NCBI GenBank assembly: GCA_038209365.1
Contig: JBBQXS010000062.1
Coordinates: 1 to 21,892 of the forward strand
Length of the DNA stretch: 21,892 nt
Origin: DASQHW01 sp038209365
GTDB taxonomy: Bacteria; Actinomycetota; Acidimicrobiia; IMCC26256; PALSA-610
Direction of reading: 5' to 3'
Shown in pieces: positions 14,768 through 21,892 of this stretch; the first letter of the stretch is position 1; the number at the start of each line of letters is the position of its first letter. The position numbers and the translations under genes were made by a program. Under the pieces are notes generated by a model. That model was given only the letters and a program-made list of their open reading frames with translations. It was not told the origin of the DNA and did not search any database.

Positions 14768-15931
14768 ATGGCCGGTAATCGCGTTGCCGTCGTCGGTGTC
14801 GGTCAGACCGCCCACCGCACCGCTCGCAAGGACGTGTCGATGGCGGGCCTCGTGCGCGAGGCCGCCTCGGAGGCGCTCGACGACGCGGGCATGACCTACG
14901 CCGACATCGACGCGGTCGTGATCGGCAAGGCACCCGACATGTTCGAGGGTGTCGCGATGCCCGAGCTGTATCTCGCCGACGCGCTCGGCGCGGTCGGCAA
15001 GCCGATGATGCGCGTCCACACCGCGGGATCGGTCGGCGGATCGACGAGCATCGTGGCCGCGAAGCTCGTGAGCGCCGGCATCCACGAGCGCGTCCTCACG
15101 GTGGCCTACGAGAAGCAGTCGGAGAGCAACGCGACGTGGGGCCTCTCGGTCCCGATGCCGTTCGCGGCGCCGCTGGTCGCAGGTGCGGGAGGGTTCTTCG
15201 CCCCCCTGATCCGTGCGTACATGTACCGCTCGGGCGCGCCCCGTCACATCGGTCACCTCGTGGCCGTGAAGGACCGCCGGGCCGCGTTGCGCAACCCGAA
15301 GGCGCATCTGCACCTCCCGGACATCGACCTGAAAACCGTCGAAGAGTCGTTCCTCCTCTGGGACCCGTTGCGGTACCTCGATGTGTGCCCGAGCTCCGAC
15401 GGCGCGATGGCGATGGTGATCGGCAGCGAGAAGGTCGCGGATTCGGCGCCGAACCCGCCGGCCTGGATCCACGGCATGGCAATGCGCAGTGAGCCGACGA
15501 TGTTCGCCCGCCGCGATCAGGTGAACCCGCAAGCGGGAAAGGACTGCGCCAAGGACGTGTACGCACAGGCAGGCATCGTCGACCCGCGGCGCGACTTCGA
15601 TTGCGCCGAGGTGTACGTGCCGTTCTCGTGGTACGAGCCGATGTGGCTCGAGAACCTCGGCTTCTGCGCGGACGGCGAGGGCTGGAAGCTCACCGAGGAA
15701 GGCGCAACCGCGCCCGATGGCGACATCCCGTGGAACCCGTCCGGGGGTGTGCTCTCTTCGAATCCGATCGGCGCGAGCGGCATGGTGCGGTTCGGCGAGG
15801 CGGCGCAGCAAGTGCGCGGACGCGCCGGCGACTACCAGGTGGAGCTGAAGACCGGCAAGGCGCTCGGCCACGCGTACGGCGGCGGCTCGCAGTTCTTCTC
15901 GATGTGGGTGGTCGGCCGCGACAAGCCGTGA
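14768..15931 (+). CDS. Thiolase-like (Ltp3-type) protein without canonical catalytic residues
   Basis: A 387-aa thiolase-fold protein. Landmarks: the N-terminal VAVVGVGQT (6-14), HTAGSVGGST (84-93), WNPSGGVLSSNPIGASG (322-338) and GHAYGGGSQFFSMWVVG (367-383). The nucleophilic cysteine is replaced (TAGSVGG), the GHP histidine reads SNP, and the second cysteine of CxGGG is Ala in AYGGG. It cannot therefore follow the usual Claisen chemistry; an aldol-type cleavage or a structural role with DUF35 is possible. EVYVPFSWYEP (281-291) keeps Tyr and Trp near where thiolases have the NEAF loop. ATG 14768 is set by AAGGAG in the upstream repeat. Its stop overlaps the next start (GTGA). The size and order relative to the 350-aa partner resemble ltp3 and ltp4 of mycobacteria. 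Confidence 0.85.
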   Translation: MAGNRVAVVGVGQTAHRTARKDVSMAGLVREAASEALDDAGMTYADIDAVVIGKAPDMFEGVAMPELYLADALGAVGKPMMRVHTAGSVGGSTSIVAAKLVSAGIHERVLTVAYEKQSESNATWGLSVPMPFAAPLVAGAGGFFAPLIRAYMYRSGAPRHIGHLVAVKDRRAALRNPKAHLHLPDIDLKTVEESFLLWDPLRYLDVCPSSDGAMAMVIGSEKVADSAPNPPAWIHGMAMRSEPTMFARRDQVNPQAGKDCAKDVYAQAGIVDPRRDFDCAEVYVPFSWYEPMWLENLGFCADGEGWKLTEEGATAPDGDIPWNPSGGVLSSNPIGASGMVRFGEAAQQVRGRAGDYQVELKTGKALGHAYGGGSQFFSMWVVGRDKP

Positions 15932-16350
15932 CCCGTGGATCCCGGAACACCGTGACGAACGTCGAGCGTGTGCGTGAGATGCTCTCCCTCGCGGACGAGA
16001 TGCGTGTCGACGAGCTGATCGAGTACTTCGACGATGACGCGGTGATGGAATTGCCGTTCGCGCCGGGACGCATGGAGAAGCGCTACGCGGGCAAGGAGGC
16101 GATCCTCGGCTTCCAGCGCAACGCCTGCGACAGCTTCTCGAAGTTCTCGATGGCGGTCGACGCGATCCATGAGACCCGGGACCCGCGTGTCGTGGTCGCC
16201 GAGCATCACAGCGACGGTGTCGTCCGCGCGAACGGTCGCGCCTACCGGAACCGCTACGTCACGTTCTTCACGTTCGACGATGCGGGGCGCGTGCGCAACT
16301 GGCGGGAGTACTACGACGCGAGCGCCGTCGTGCATGCGTTTCGGCCGTGA
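15928..16350 (+). CDS. SnoaL/NTF2-like fold protein
   Basis: A 140-aa protein with the alpha-plus-beta cone fold pattern of SnoaL-like/NTF2-like proteins. A first helix (VERVREMLSLADEMRVDELI) is followed by YFDDDAVMELPFAPG, then RYAGKEAILGFQR, and late strands VVVAEHHSDG, YVTFFTFDDAGRVRNWREYYD. The fold is used by ketosteroid isomerases, polyketide cyclases and small-molecule binding proteins. An Asp/Tyr-lined pocket is plausible but no assigned active site is certain. The GTG at 15928 shares GTGA with the preceding stop; a GTG at 15952 is the other option, still before the first helix. Its place in the cluster suggests an isomerase or binding role on a steroid or acyl intermediate, which is inference. 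Confidence 0.75.
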   Translation: MTRGSRNTVTNVERVREMLSLADEMRVDELIEYFDDDAVMELPFAPGRMEKRYAGKEAILGFQRNACDSFSKFSMAVDAIHETRDPRVVVAEHHSDGVVRANGRAYRNRYVTFFTFDDAGRVRNWREYYDASAVVHAFRP

Positions 16351-17282
16351 TGAGACGCGTCGTCCCCGTGCTCCTCGTGATGGTGCTCGCGGCGGCCTGC
16401 AGTTCCTCCGCCGAGTCGGCGGCGCCGGCCTCGACGACAGTCACGGCCGCCGGCGCTCCGAAGGTCGACTGCACACCCGCCCGTCCGGCGCCCGCTGCTC
16501 GGTCTTCGTACACCTTCCAGGGCCGCCGCTACCGGCTTGCCGTGCCCCGCGGCTACGACGGCATCCACGCGGGCCCGATGGTGCTGTTGTTCCACGGCTT
16601 CGCGTCGAGCAAGGAAGCCATCGATGCGGACACGAGTCTCGATCGGATCGGTCGCGCGCGCGGCTTCGTCGTCGTGACACCCGACGGGTCCGGCAACCCG
16701 TTGACGTGGAACCTCTTCGACCCTGCCGGCGTCGACGACTACAGCTTCGTCGAAAGTCTCGTTGCACACCTGGTGCGCGAGTTGTGTGTCGACCGCGCAC
16801 GGATCTTCGCGACCGGTCATTCGGCCGGCTCCGCGTTCGCCGGGTTCCTCGTGTGCCGGAAGCCGTACCGATTCGCAGCAGTTGCCACAGTGTCCGCGAC
16901 GGTGCCGTCCGCGTGCGCACAGCACAGGAAAGAGGCGGTCCTCGGGATCCACGGCACCGCCGACCCGGCCGTCCTCTACGACGGCGGCAAGGGCGCGGGC
17001 CAGACCGTCGCGATCCCACCGGTCAAGGAGACGATCGCGGCCTACGCGAAGCGGGCGTCGTGCGACGCGACACCGACGGCTGATCGGCCCGCACCCGGCG
17101 TCGAACGCCTGCGGTATCGCGGCTGCGCGCCGGGCACGCAGGTTGCGCTGCTCACGATCGTCGGCGGCGGCCACCCGTGGCCGGGTGGTCTCCAGGCGAC
17201 GCACGACACGAAGGTCGTCCCGGGCGCGCGCTACAGCGCCACCACGGCGATCCTCGACTTCTTCGAGGAGCTCGGCCGCTAG
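16350..17282 (+). CDS. Secreted lipoprotein esterase (PHB depolymerase/LpqC-type alpha/beta hydrolase)
   Basis: A 310-aa protein. The N-terminus is a lipoprotein signal peptide (MRRVVPVLLVMVLAAAC, Cys17, with alanine rather than leucine at -3), then a Ser/Ala-rich spacer. The hydrolase domain has a VLLFHGF oxyanion segment (78-84), the nucleophile elbow GHSAG (156-160, Ser158), Asp205 in GTADP and His275 in GGGHPWPG. The layout matches the PHB depolymerase/feruloyl esterase group to which mycobacterial LpqC belongs. It would act outside the membrane on an ester, possibly releasing sterol or fatty acid from an ester supplied as growth substrate. It is joined to the SnoaL-like gene by TGATG (start ATG 16350; GTG 16347 possible) and ends tail-to-tail with the SDR gene. 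Confidence 0.85.
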   Translation: MRRVVPVLLVMVLAAACSSSAESAAPASTTVTAAGAPKVDCTPARPAPAARSSYTFQGRRYRLAVPRGYDGIHAGPMVLLFHGFASSKEAIDADTSLDRIGRARGFVVVTPDGSGNPLTWNLFDPAGVDDYSFVESLVAHLVRELCVDRARIFATGHSAGSAFAGFLVCRKPYRFAAVATVSATVPSACAQHRKEAVLGIHGTADPAVLYDGGKGAGQTVAIPPVKETIAAYAKRASCDATPTADRPAPGVERLRYRGCAPGTQVALLTIVGGGHPWPGGLQATHDTKVVPGARYSATTAILDFFEELGR

Positions 17283-18133
17283 CCGGGATTCGGGACCGGC
17301 GCGAATCCCGGGAGCAGCTTCTCGCGGGCGCACACGTCTTGCGCGGGGAACACCTTGCCGCTCCACTCGCGCGCGCGATCGCCGGTGGCGAGCCACGCGA
17401 CCGCGGCGCCGATCGCGTCGGGTGGCGCGCCGGCGGCGGCGTCGTAGCCGAAGGCTGCCATGTCCTGCGCTATGCGTTGGGTCGCCACGTAGCCCGGCTC
17501 GACGTTCACGCACGCGATGCCGCGGTCGAACAGCTCCGCGTGCAACATCCCTGCGACCCTGTGCAGCGCACCTTTTGAGATCGCGTATCCGAGGCCCCAA
17601 CCGCCCGCGCCCGCCGGTGCCTTGGGGTCCATCCACGCGACGCCCGAGGTGACGTTCGCGATCAGTCCGGCACCGCGCTCGACCATGTCCGGCAGGAGCA
17701 GGCGGGTGAGCACGAGCGGCGCCATCACGTTGGCGTCGAGGTGCTTGTCGAGGAGGTCGAGTGGTGTGTCGAGGAAGAGGTCCATGTGACCCGGACCGAT
17801 GTAACGGGCGTTGTTCACGAGCACGTCGACGCGACCCCATCGCTCGAGGACGGTGGCCGTCGCCGCGCCCAACGACGCGCGGTCGAGCAGGTCGCCGGCC
17901 AGCGCGAGCGCCTCGCGACCCTCCGCACGAATCCGGGACGCGGTCGTCGCCAGGCTGCCGGGCAGTGGCGACATGTCCGAGCGCGCGACGGTGGAGGAGT
18001 GCTCGCGCGTCTCGCCCTCGTCTTGCGTGCGCGCCAGGATCGCGACGTCGTAGCCGGCGCGCGCGAGATGCACCGCGACGGCCTTTCCGATGCCCCGGCT
18101 GGCCCCGGTCACGAAGGCAACTCGATCGGCCAC
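17279..18133 (-). CDS. Short-chain dehydrogenase/reductase (SDR)
   Basis: A 284-aa classical SDR. The cofactor loop is TGASRGIG (9-16). Catalytic Ser163 is in VTSGVA, Tyr183 and Lys187 are in YAISK. The structural NNAG is NNAR (107-110). An insertion at about 38-62 (DEGETREHSSTVARSDM) is longer than in a minimal SDR. The residues after the second strand (ILARTQDE) have an arginine that would suit NADP. The likely reaction is oxidation or reduction of a hydroxyl/keto group on a lipid or steroid intermediate. It starts with GTG 18133; the start of the divergent P450 gene is 23 nt away. It ends with TAG at 17279, inside the CTAG that also ends the esterase gene. Confidence 0.85.
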   Translation of the reverse strand: MADRVAFVTGASRGIGKAVAVHLARAGYDVAILARTQDEGETREHSSTVARSDMSPLPGSLATTASRIRAEGREALALAGDLLDRASLGAATATVLERWGRVDVLVNNARYIGPGHMDLFLDTPLDLLDKHLDANVMAPLVLTRLLLPDMVERGAGLIANVTSGVAWMDPKAPAGAGGWGLGYAISKGALHRVAGMLHAELFDRGIACVNVEPGYVATQRIAQDMAAFGYDAAAGAPPDAIGAAVAWLATGDRAREWSGKVFPAQDVCAREKLLPGFAPVPNPG

Positions 18134-18156
18134 GGCGCCATCGTTACCATGCCCCC

Positions 18157-19398
18157 ATGGACCTCAGCGACATCGACCTACTGGACCGCGACCGCTTCGC
18201 GCAGGGTGTGCCGCACGACTGGTTCACCTACCTGCGCCAGCACGCGCCGGTGTACAAGCATCCGGAGCCGAACGGTCCCGGCTTCTGGGTGGTGACGAAG
18301 TACGACGACGTGGTCACCGTCGGACGTGACGGAGCGACGTACTCCTCGGACCAGAAGCGCGGCGGCGTGGTCGTGCTCGAGGAGCCCGAGGTGGAGGTGA
18401 ACTTCGAGCAGGGCGGCAACCTCATGCTGACGATGGATGCGCCCGAGCACACGCGGTACCGCAAGCTCGTCAACCGCGGCTTCACTCCCCGCCAGATGCG
18501 CATGCTCGAGCCACACATCCGCGAGCTCACGTCGGACATTCTCGACGGCGTGATCGAGCAGGGCGGGTGCGACTACGTCGTCGACGTCGCGGCCGAGGTG
18601 CCGTTGCAGGTCATTGCGGAGATGCTCGGCGTGCCGATGGCAGACCGGCACAAGCTCTTCGAGTGGAGCAACCGCATGATCGGCTCCGAGGACCCGGAGT
18701 ACATGGTCTCCCAGGAGGAGGTCATGAACGCCCAGGTGGAGATGTTCATGTACGCGAACGAGCTGGCGGCGCAGCGGCGGAACGAACCTCGCGACGACAT
18801 CATCACCGCGCTGCTCGACGCAGAGATCGACGGCGACCGTCTCACCGAGATGGACTTCAACCTGTTCTTCTTGCTGATCGCGGTTGCCGGCAACGAGACG
18901 ACGAGGAATTCGATCTCGCACGGCATCAAGGCCTTCTGCGACTTCCCCGACCAATACCAGTTGCTCGTCGACGACCCATCGCGCGCGCAGTCGGCGACGG
19001 AAGAGATCGTGCGGTGGGCGTCACCGGTCATGTACTTCCGTCGCAACGTCACGCGCGACACCGAGCTGCGCGGTCAGAAGCTCGAGGAGGGCGACAAGGT
19101 CAGCATCTGGTACATCTCCGCCAACCGTGACGAGGACGTGTTCGACGAGCCGTTCACGTTCGACATCCTCCGTTCGCCGAACGAGCACGTCGGCTTCGGC
19201 GGCGGCGGTCCGCATCACTGCCTCGGTGCGAACCTCGCGCGCATGGAGATCTACGTGCTGCTCGAGGAGATGGCCAAGCGCGTGCCGACGATCGAGCGAA
19301 CCGGTGACGCGCAGCCGCTCCGCTCGAACTTCATCGCAGGTATCAAGCACATGCCGGTGCAATACCCGCCCGGAACGCGCACCAGCACGCCCTCATGA
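18157..19398 (+). CDS. Cytochrome P450, CYP124/125/142-like
   Basis: A 413-aa soluble bacterial P450. The I-helix oxygen motif is AGNETT (244-249), with T248 and T249. The K-helix ExxR is E283-x-x-R286. The heme loop is FGGGGPHHCLG (347-357), with Cys355 as the iron ligand. AGNETTRNSISHG, HCLGANLARMEI and the C-terminal GIKHMPVQYPPG resemble the mycobacterial CYP124/125/142 family, which oxidises the terminal methyl of cholesterol and methyl-branched lipids. It needs a ferredoxin and reductase, and none is encoded here. ATG 18157 is chosen because the conserved N-terminus follows. No ribosome site is evident, so a leaderless message is possible. Its stop overlaps the ATG of the first luciferase-like gene (ATGA). 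Confidence 0.9.
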   Translation: MDLSDIDLLDRDRFAQGVPHDWFTYLRQHAPVYKHPEPNGPGFWVVTKYDDVVTVGRDGATYSSDQKRGGVVVLEEPEVEVNFEQGGNLMLTMDAPEHTRYRKLVNRGFTPRQMRMLEPHIRELTSDILDGVIEQGGCDYVVDVAAEVPLQVIAEMLGVPMADRHKLFEWSNRMIGSEDPEYMVSQEEVMNAQVEMFMYANELAAQRRNEPRDDIITALLDAEIDGDRLTEMDFNLFFLLIAVAGNETTRNSISHGIKAFCDFPDQYQLLVDDPSRAQSATEEIVRWASPVMYFRRNVTRDTELRGQKLEEGDKVSIWYISANRDEDVFDEPFTFDILRSPNEHVGFGGGGPHHCLGANLARMEIYVLLEEMAKRVPTIERTGDAQPLRSNFIAGIKHMPVQYPPGTRTSTPS

Positions 19399-20330
19399 CC
19401 GCGCACCCGTTCCGATTCGGGATCGAGCTGCACGCGCCCTTCGATGGCTGCTCGTGGGCCGACTCGGTGCGCGAGATCGAAGCGCTCGGCTACTCCACGA
19501 TGTTCGTGCCCGACCATTTCGACGAAGGCCTCGGTCCACTCGCTGCGATGGCCGGCGCCGCCGTCGTGACGACGACCCTGCGCGTCGGTTCGCTGGTGTT
19601 CGACTGCGACTTCCGGCACCCGGCAGTGCTCGCACGCGAGCTCGCGACGATCGATCTGCTCTCGGAAGGCCGCCTGGAGGTCGGTCTCGGCGCCGGCTGG
19701 AAGCGGCTCGACTACGACCGGTCCGGTATCGCGATGGATTCACCGAAGGTTCGCGTCGACCGCATGATCGAGCACACGCGGATCATCAAGGCGTTGTTCT
19801 CCGACGAGCCGGTGACGTTCGCGGGCGAGCACTACCGGATCACCGACCTGCCGGGAACCCCTCGGCCTTACACGGCGGGCGGCCCGCCGATCCTCATCGG
19901 TGGGGGAGCGCGGCGCGTGCTGCGATTCGCGGGCGCGGCCGCTGACATCGTCGGTGTCAACGCGTCCATCCATTCCGGAGAGGTCGACACCGACGCCGCG
20001 CACGACGCGCTGCCGGAGCGCATCGACGAGAAGGTCGGTTGGGTACGTGAGGGCGCGGGCGCGCGCTTCGACGGTCTCGAGCTCAACGCATGGCTCGCGG
20101 CCGCCGAGATCACCGACGACACCGCAGCAGTCGCCGAGGTGATGGGTCAGCTGTTCAGCGCCGACCCCAAGGAGGTGCTGAGCTCGCCGTTGGCGCTGAT
20201 CGGGTCGACGGCGGAGTGCGCCGACCGTCTGCGGGAACGCCGCGAGCGCTGGGGCTACTCGTACACCGTCGTTCCCGGCGCAAACGCGCGTGACTTCGCG
20301 CCGCTCGTCGCCCAACTGCGCGGCACGTGA
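19395..20330 (+). CDS. F420-dependent luciferase-like monooxygenase/oxidoreductase (TIGR03621 type)
   Basis: A 311-aa luciferase-like TIM-barrel oxidoreductase. The N-terminus FRFGIELHAPFDGCSWADSV and the segments TMFVPDHFDE (35-44), TLRVGSLVFDCDFRHP (61-76) and EGRLEVGLGAGW (91-102) match the actinobacterial subfamily known as TIGR03621, predicted to use coenzyme F420. It is read from ATG 19395, which overlaps the P450 stop by four bases, and it ends in TGATG with a second luciferase-like gene. F420 enzymes of this type add or remove hydride from ketones, alcohols or enones. Here it probably modifies the product of the P450 or a ring intermediate. The substrate is unknown. Confidence 0.85.
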   Translation: MTAHPFRFGIELHAPFDGCSWADSVREIEALGYSTMFVPDHFDEGLGPLAAMAGAAVVTTTLRVGSLVFDCDFRHPAVLARELATIDLLSEGRLEVGLGAGWKRLDYDRSGIAMDSPKVRVDRMIEHTRIIKALFSDEPVTFAGEHYRITDLPGTPRPYTAGGPPILIGGGARRVLRFAGAAADIVGVNASIHSGEVDTDAAHDALPERIDEKVGWVREGAGARFDGLELNAWLAAAEITDDTAAVAEVMGQLFSADPKEVLSSPLALIGSTAECADRLRERRERWGYSYTVVPGANARDFAPLVAQLRGT

Positions 20331-21298
20331 TGGAGATCTCCTGCGCGTTTCCGGCCGGCCCGCACGTCGTCGACCACATCGTCGAAGCGGAGCAGCTCGG
20401 GTACGCCCGCGCATGGCTGTTCGACTCGCCCGCGTTGTACGGCGACATCTGGATGGTTGCGGCGTTGGCGGCGGAGCGAACGTCGCGTATAGGGCTCGGA
20501 CCCGCGGTGCTGGTGCCCAACCTCCGGCACCCGCTCACGCAGGCGTCCGCCATCGCGACCTTGGAGCAGCTCGCGCCGGGCCGCGTCGTTGCCGCGATCG
20601 GCACCGGGTTCACGGGCCGGATGGCGATGGGGCAGAAGCCGCTCACGTGGGCGTCGACGCGGCGCTACATCGAGCAACTCGAGGCGCTGCTGCGGGGCGA
20701 GAAGGTCGAGGTCGATGGCGCGACCGTGCGGATGTTGCACGCCGAAGAGTTCGCGCCCCCGTTCCCGATCCGCACGCCGATCGTGGTCGCGGCGAACGGA
20801 CCGAAAGGGTTGGCGGTCGCGCACGAGCTCGGCGACGGTGTGATGACGATCGGCACGGGGGACCCGTCGTTCGACTGGTGTGCGGTGCTCGCATTCGGCA
20901 CGGTCCTCGACGATGGCGAGTCGCCCGGCTCGGACCGAGCGTTGGCGGCCGCGGGGCCTGCGCTCACCGTCGTGTACCACGCGATGTGGGAAGGCGATCC
21001 CGCGTCGGTCGATGCGCTGCCGGGCGGCATCGAGTGGCGCAAGCAGCTGGAGGAGGTCCCCGAAGGCGAGCGCCACCTCGCGGTGCACGAGGACCACCTG
21101 GTGCGTGTGACCGACCGCGACCGCCCCTTGCTGGACGGCCAGTTGCTGAAGTCGTTCACATGGACCGGAGCACCCGATGAGATCCGCATGCGCATCGACG
21201 GGCTGGACGCGGCCGGCGCGACCGAGATCCTCTACGCCCCGATGGGACCCGACGTCGCCCGGGAGCTCCGCACGTTCATCGCCGCCGCGTCGGCGTAG
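20330..21298 (+). CDS. Second luciferase-like (LLM class) oxidoreductase
   Basis: A 322-aa luciferase-like barrel, clearly divergent from the preceding gene. It begins MEISCAFPAGPHVVDHIVEA, with RIGLGPAVLVPNLRHP (53-68), QLAPGRVVAAIGTGFTG (80-96) and PIVVAANGPKGLAVAHELGDG as the typical strand-and-turn elements. It resembles methylene-tetrahydromethanopterin reductase-like, F420-dependent enzymes such as the group containing Rv3520c, which lies in the mycobacterial cholesterol region. ATG 20330 overlaps the previous TGA (TGATG); GTG 20327 is also possible. A conserved C-terminal half is present, so it is full length. The gene ends 25 nt before the convergent acyl-CoA dehydrogenase gene. Confidence 0.83.
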   Translation: MEISCAFPAGPHVVDHIVEAEQLGYARAWLFDSPALYGDIWMVAALAAERTSRIGLGPAVLVPNLRHPLTQASAIATLEQLAPGRVVAAIGTGFTGRMAMGQKPLTWASTRRYIEQLEALLRGEKVEVDGATVRMLHAEEFAPPFPIRTPIVVAANGPKGLAVAHELGDGVMTIGTGDPSFDWCAVLAFGTVLDDGESPGSDRALAAAGPALTVVYHAMWEGDPASVDALPGGIEWRKQLEEVPEGERHLAVHEDHLVRVTDRDRPLLDGQLLKSFTWTGAPDEIRMRIDGLDAAGATEILYAPMGPDVARELRTFIAAASA

Positions 21299-21323
21299 TC
21301 GTCGCGGCCGAGTGGCGCGCGCG

Positions 21324-21892
21324 TCAGCTGACCTCGGGATCGTGCGGCAATCCCAAGAGGCGTTCGCCGATGATGTTGCGCAGCACTTCACTCGTGCCGC
21401 CGCCGATCGTGAGCGCGGGCGAGAAGAGGAAGCCGCGGTCCCACTCCGGGCCGAGCACGCCGCTGGTCTCCAGGAGGCCGTGGGCGCCCATCACGTCCTT
21501 GGCGAGGGTGAACACGCGGCGGCCGTGCGGGTCGGCGAGCGCCTTGCGCAACGACGCGTCGGGCCCGGGCTTCTTGTTCACCGCGGCCGAGATCATGCGC
21601 ATGCGGTGATAGCGCAGGATCTCGCCCTCGCAGAACACGGCCGCGAGCCGTTGGCGCACGACCCGATCCGTGGTCCCGCCGTGCGCCACGACCTGGTCGA
21701 TCAGATCTCGCGCCGTCGGCCCGTATCCCCACTGGAGGCCGGCACCGGTCGAGAGCGTCACCCGCTCGTTGGCGAGCGTCGACTTCGCCATGCCCCATCC
21801 GAGGTTCTCCTCGCCGATCAGGTTCGCCGCGGGCAGGCGTACGTCGGTGAAGAACACGTCGTTGAACAAGCCGTCGTCGGCCATGTTGCGAA
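21324..21892 (-). CDS. Acyl-CoA dehydrogenase, C-terminal part (runs off the window)
   Basis: About 189 residues are visible, and the frame is open past the window edge, so the N-terminus lies outside. The methionine at 21884 is internal. The sequence begins near the end of the beta domain (FNDVFFTDVRLPAANLIGEE) and covers the C-terminal helical bundle with NLGWGMAKSTLANERV, the AKDVMGAHGLL region and the cofactor-contacting GGGTSEVLRNIIGERLLGLP at the end. It would use FAD to form an alpha,beta-enoyl-CoA and pass electrons to an ETF. Actinobacterial sterol dehydrogenases of this family often work as FadE heteromers, and a partner might lie just upstream outside the window. The catalytic base cannot be assigned from this fragment. 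Confidence 0.88.
   Translation of the reverse strand, partial: RNMADDGLFNDVFFTDVRLPAANLIGEENLGWGMAKSTLANERVTLSTGAGLQWGYGPTARDLIDQVVAHGGTTDRVVRQRLAAVFCEGEILRYHRMRMISAAVNKKPGPDASLRKALADPHGRRVFTLAKDVMGAHGLLETSGVLGPEWDRGFLFSPALTIGGGTSEVLRNIIGERLLGLPHDPEVS

Noticed and set aside
14108..15871. 587-codon minus-strand open frame across both thiolase-like genes
   Set aside because: It runs through two recognised genes and the repeat; composition is typical of an antisense shadow.
18859..18866. AACCTGTT octamer, partial KstR-like match (also 11664, 13446 and 16695)
   Set aside because: All are inside coding sequence and fail one or both outer fixed positions.

Overview
This is a very G+C-rich, densely coded stretch from an actinobacterium, plausibly an uncultured Acidimicrobiia-type or mycobacteria-related lineage. 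The signs are frequent GTG starts, many ATGA/GTGA/TGATG gene junctions, F420-type luciferase-like oxidoreductases, a CYP124/125/142-like P450, and thiolase-like (Ltp) and DUF35 genes arranged as in mycobacterial sterol-catabolic loci. No tRNA, rRNA, CRISPR array, transposase or phage gene was seen. The first 81 bases are C/G homopolymer and look like a contig-edge artefact.

Layout. (1) 92-4430, minus strand: an EchA19-like enoyl-CoA hydratase, a PaaI-type thioesterase, two paralogous zinc-ribbon/single-TM proteins (the second apparently frameshifted), and a sphingosine-1-phosphate-lyase-like PLP enzyme. (2) 4466-10884: a lipid-phosphate block with two divergent PAP2 phosphatases, two unrelated phospholipase-D-fold proteins, a YihY-type membrane protein and a DAGK/LCB5-type lipid kinase. 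(3) 11010-17282, plus strand: a FadD-type acyl-CoA ligase, a double DUF35 protein, two thiolase-like proteins, a SnoaL-like protein and a lipoprotein esterase. (4) 17279-21892: an SDR (minus), a P450 and two luciferase-like monooxygenases (plus), and the 3' part of an acyl-CoA dehydrogenase (minus) that runs off the window.

How it fits together. Regions 1, 3 and 4 look like catabolism of a sterol or isoprenoid side chain: terminal hydroxylation by P450, CoA activation, dehydrogenation, hydration and cleavage. The DUF35, 350-aa thiolase and 387-aa thiolase order matches what I recall of the M. tuberculosis Rv3521-ltp4-ltp3 segment, which lies beside cyp142, echA19 and fadD19. Two intergenic 14-bp operators, at 4442-4455 and 10961-10974, differ at one base when read in the direction of their genes. 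Both fit the KstR pattern TNNAACNNGTTNNA, which would tie the two arms into one regulon.

The most interesting candidate is the DUF35/thiolase/thiolase trio. The DUF35 protein has two OB units but no zinc-binding cysteines, and both thiolase-like partners lack the Cys/His/Cys catalytic set. This suggests a non-canonical, perhaps retro-aldolase-like, complex. The lipid-phosphate block lies between the two operators.
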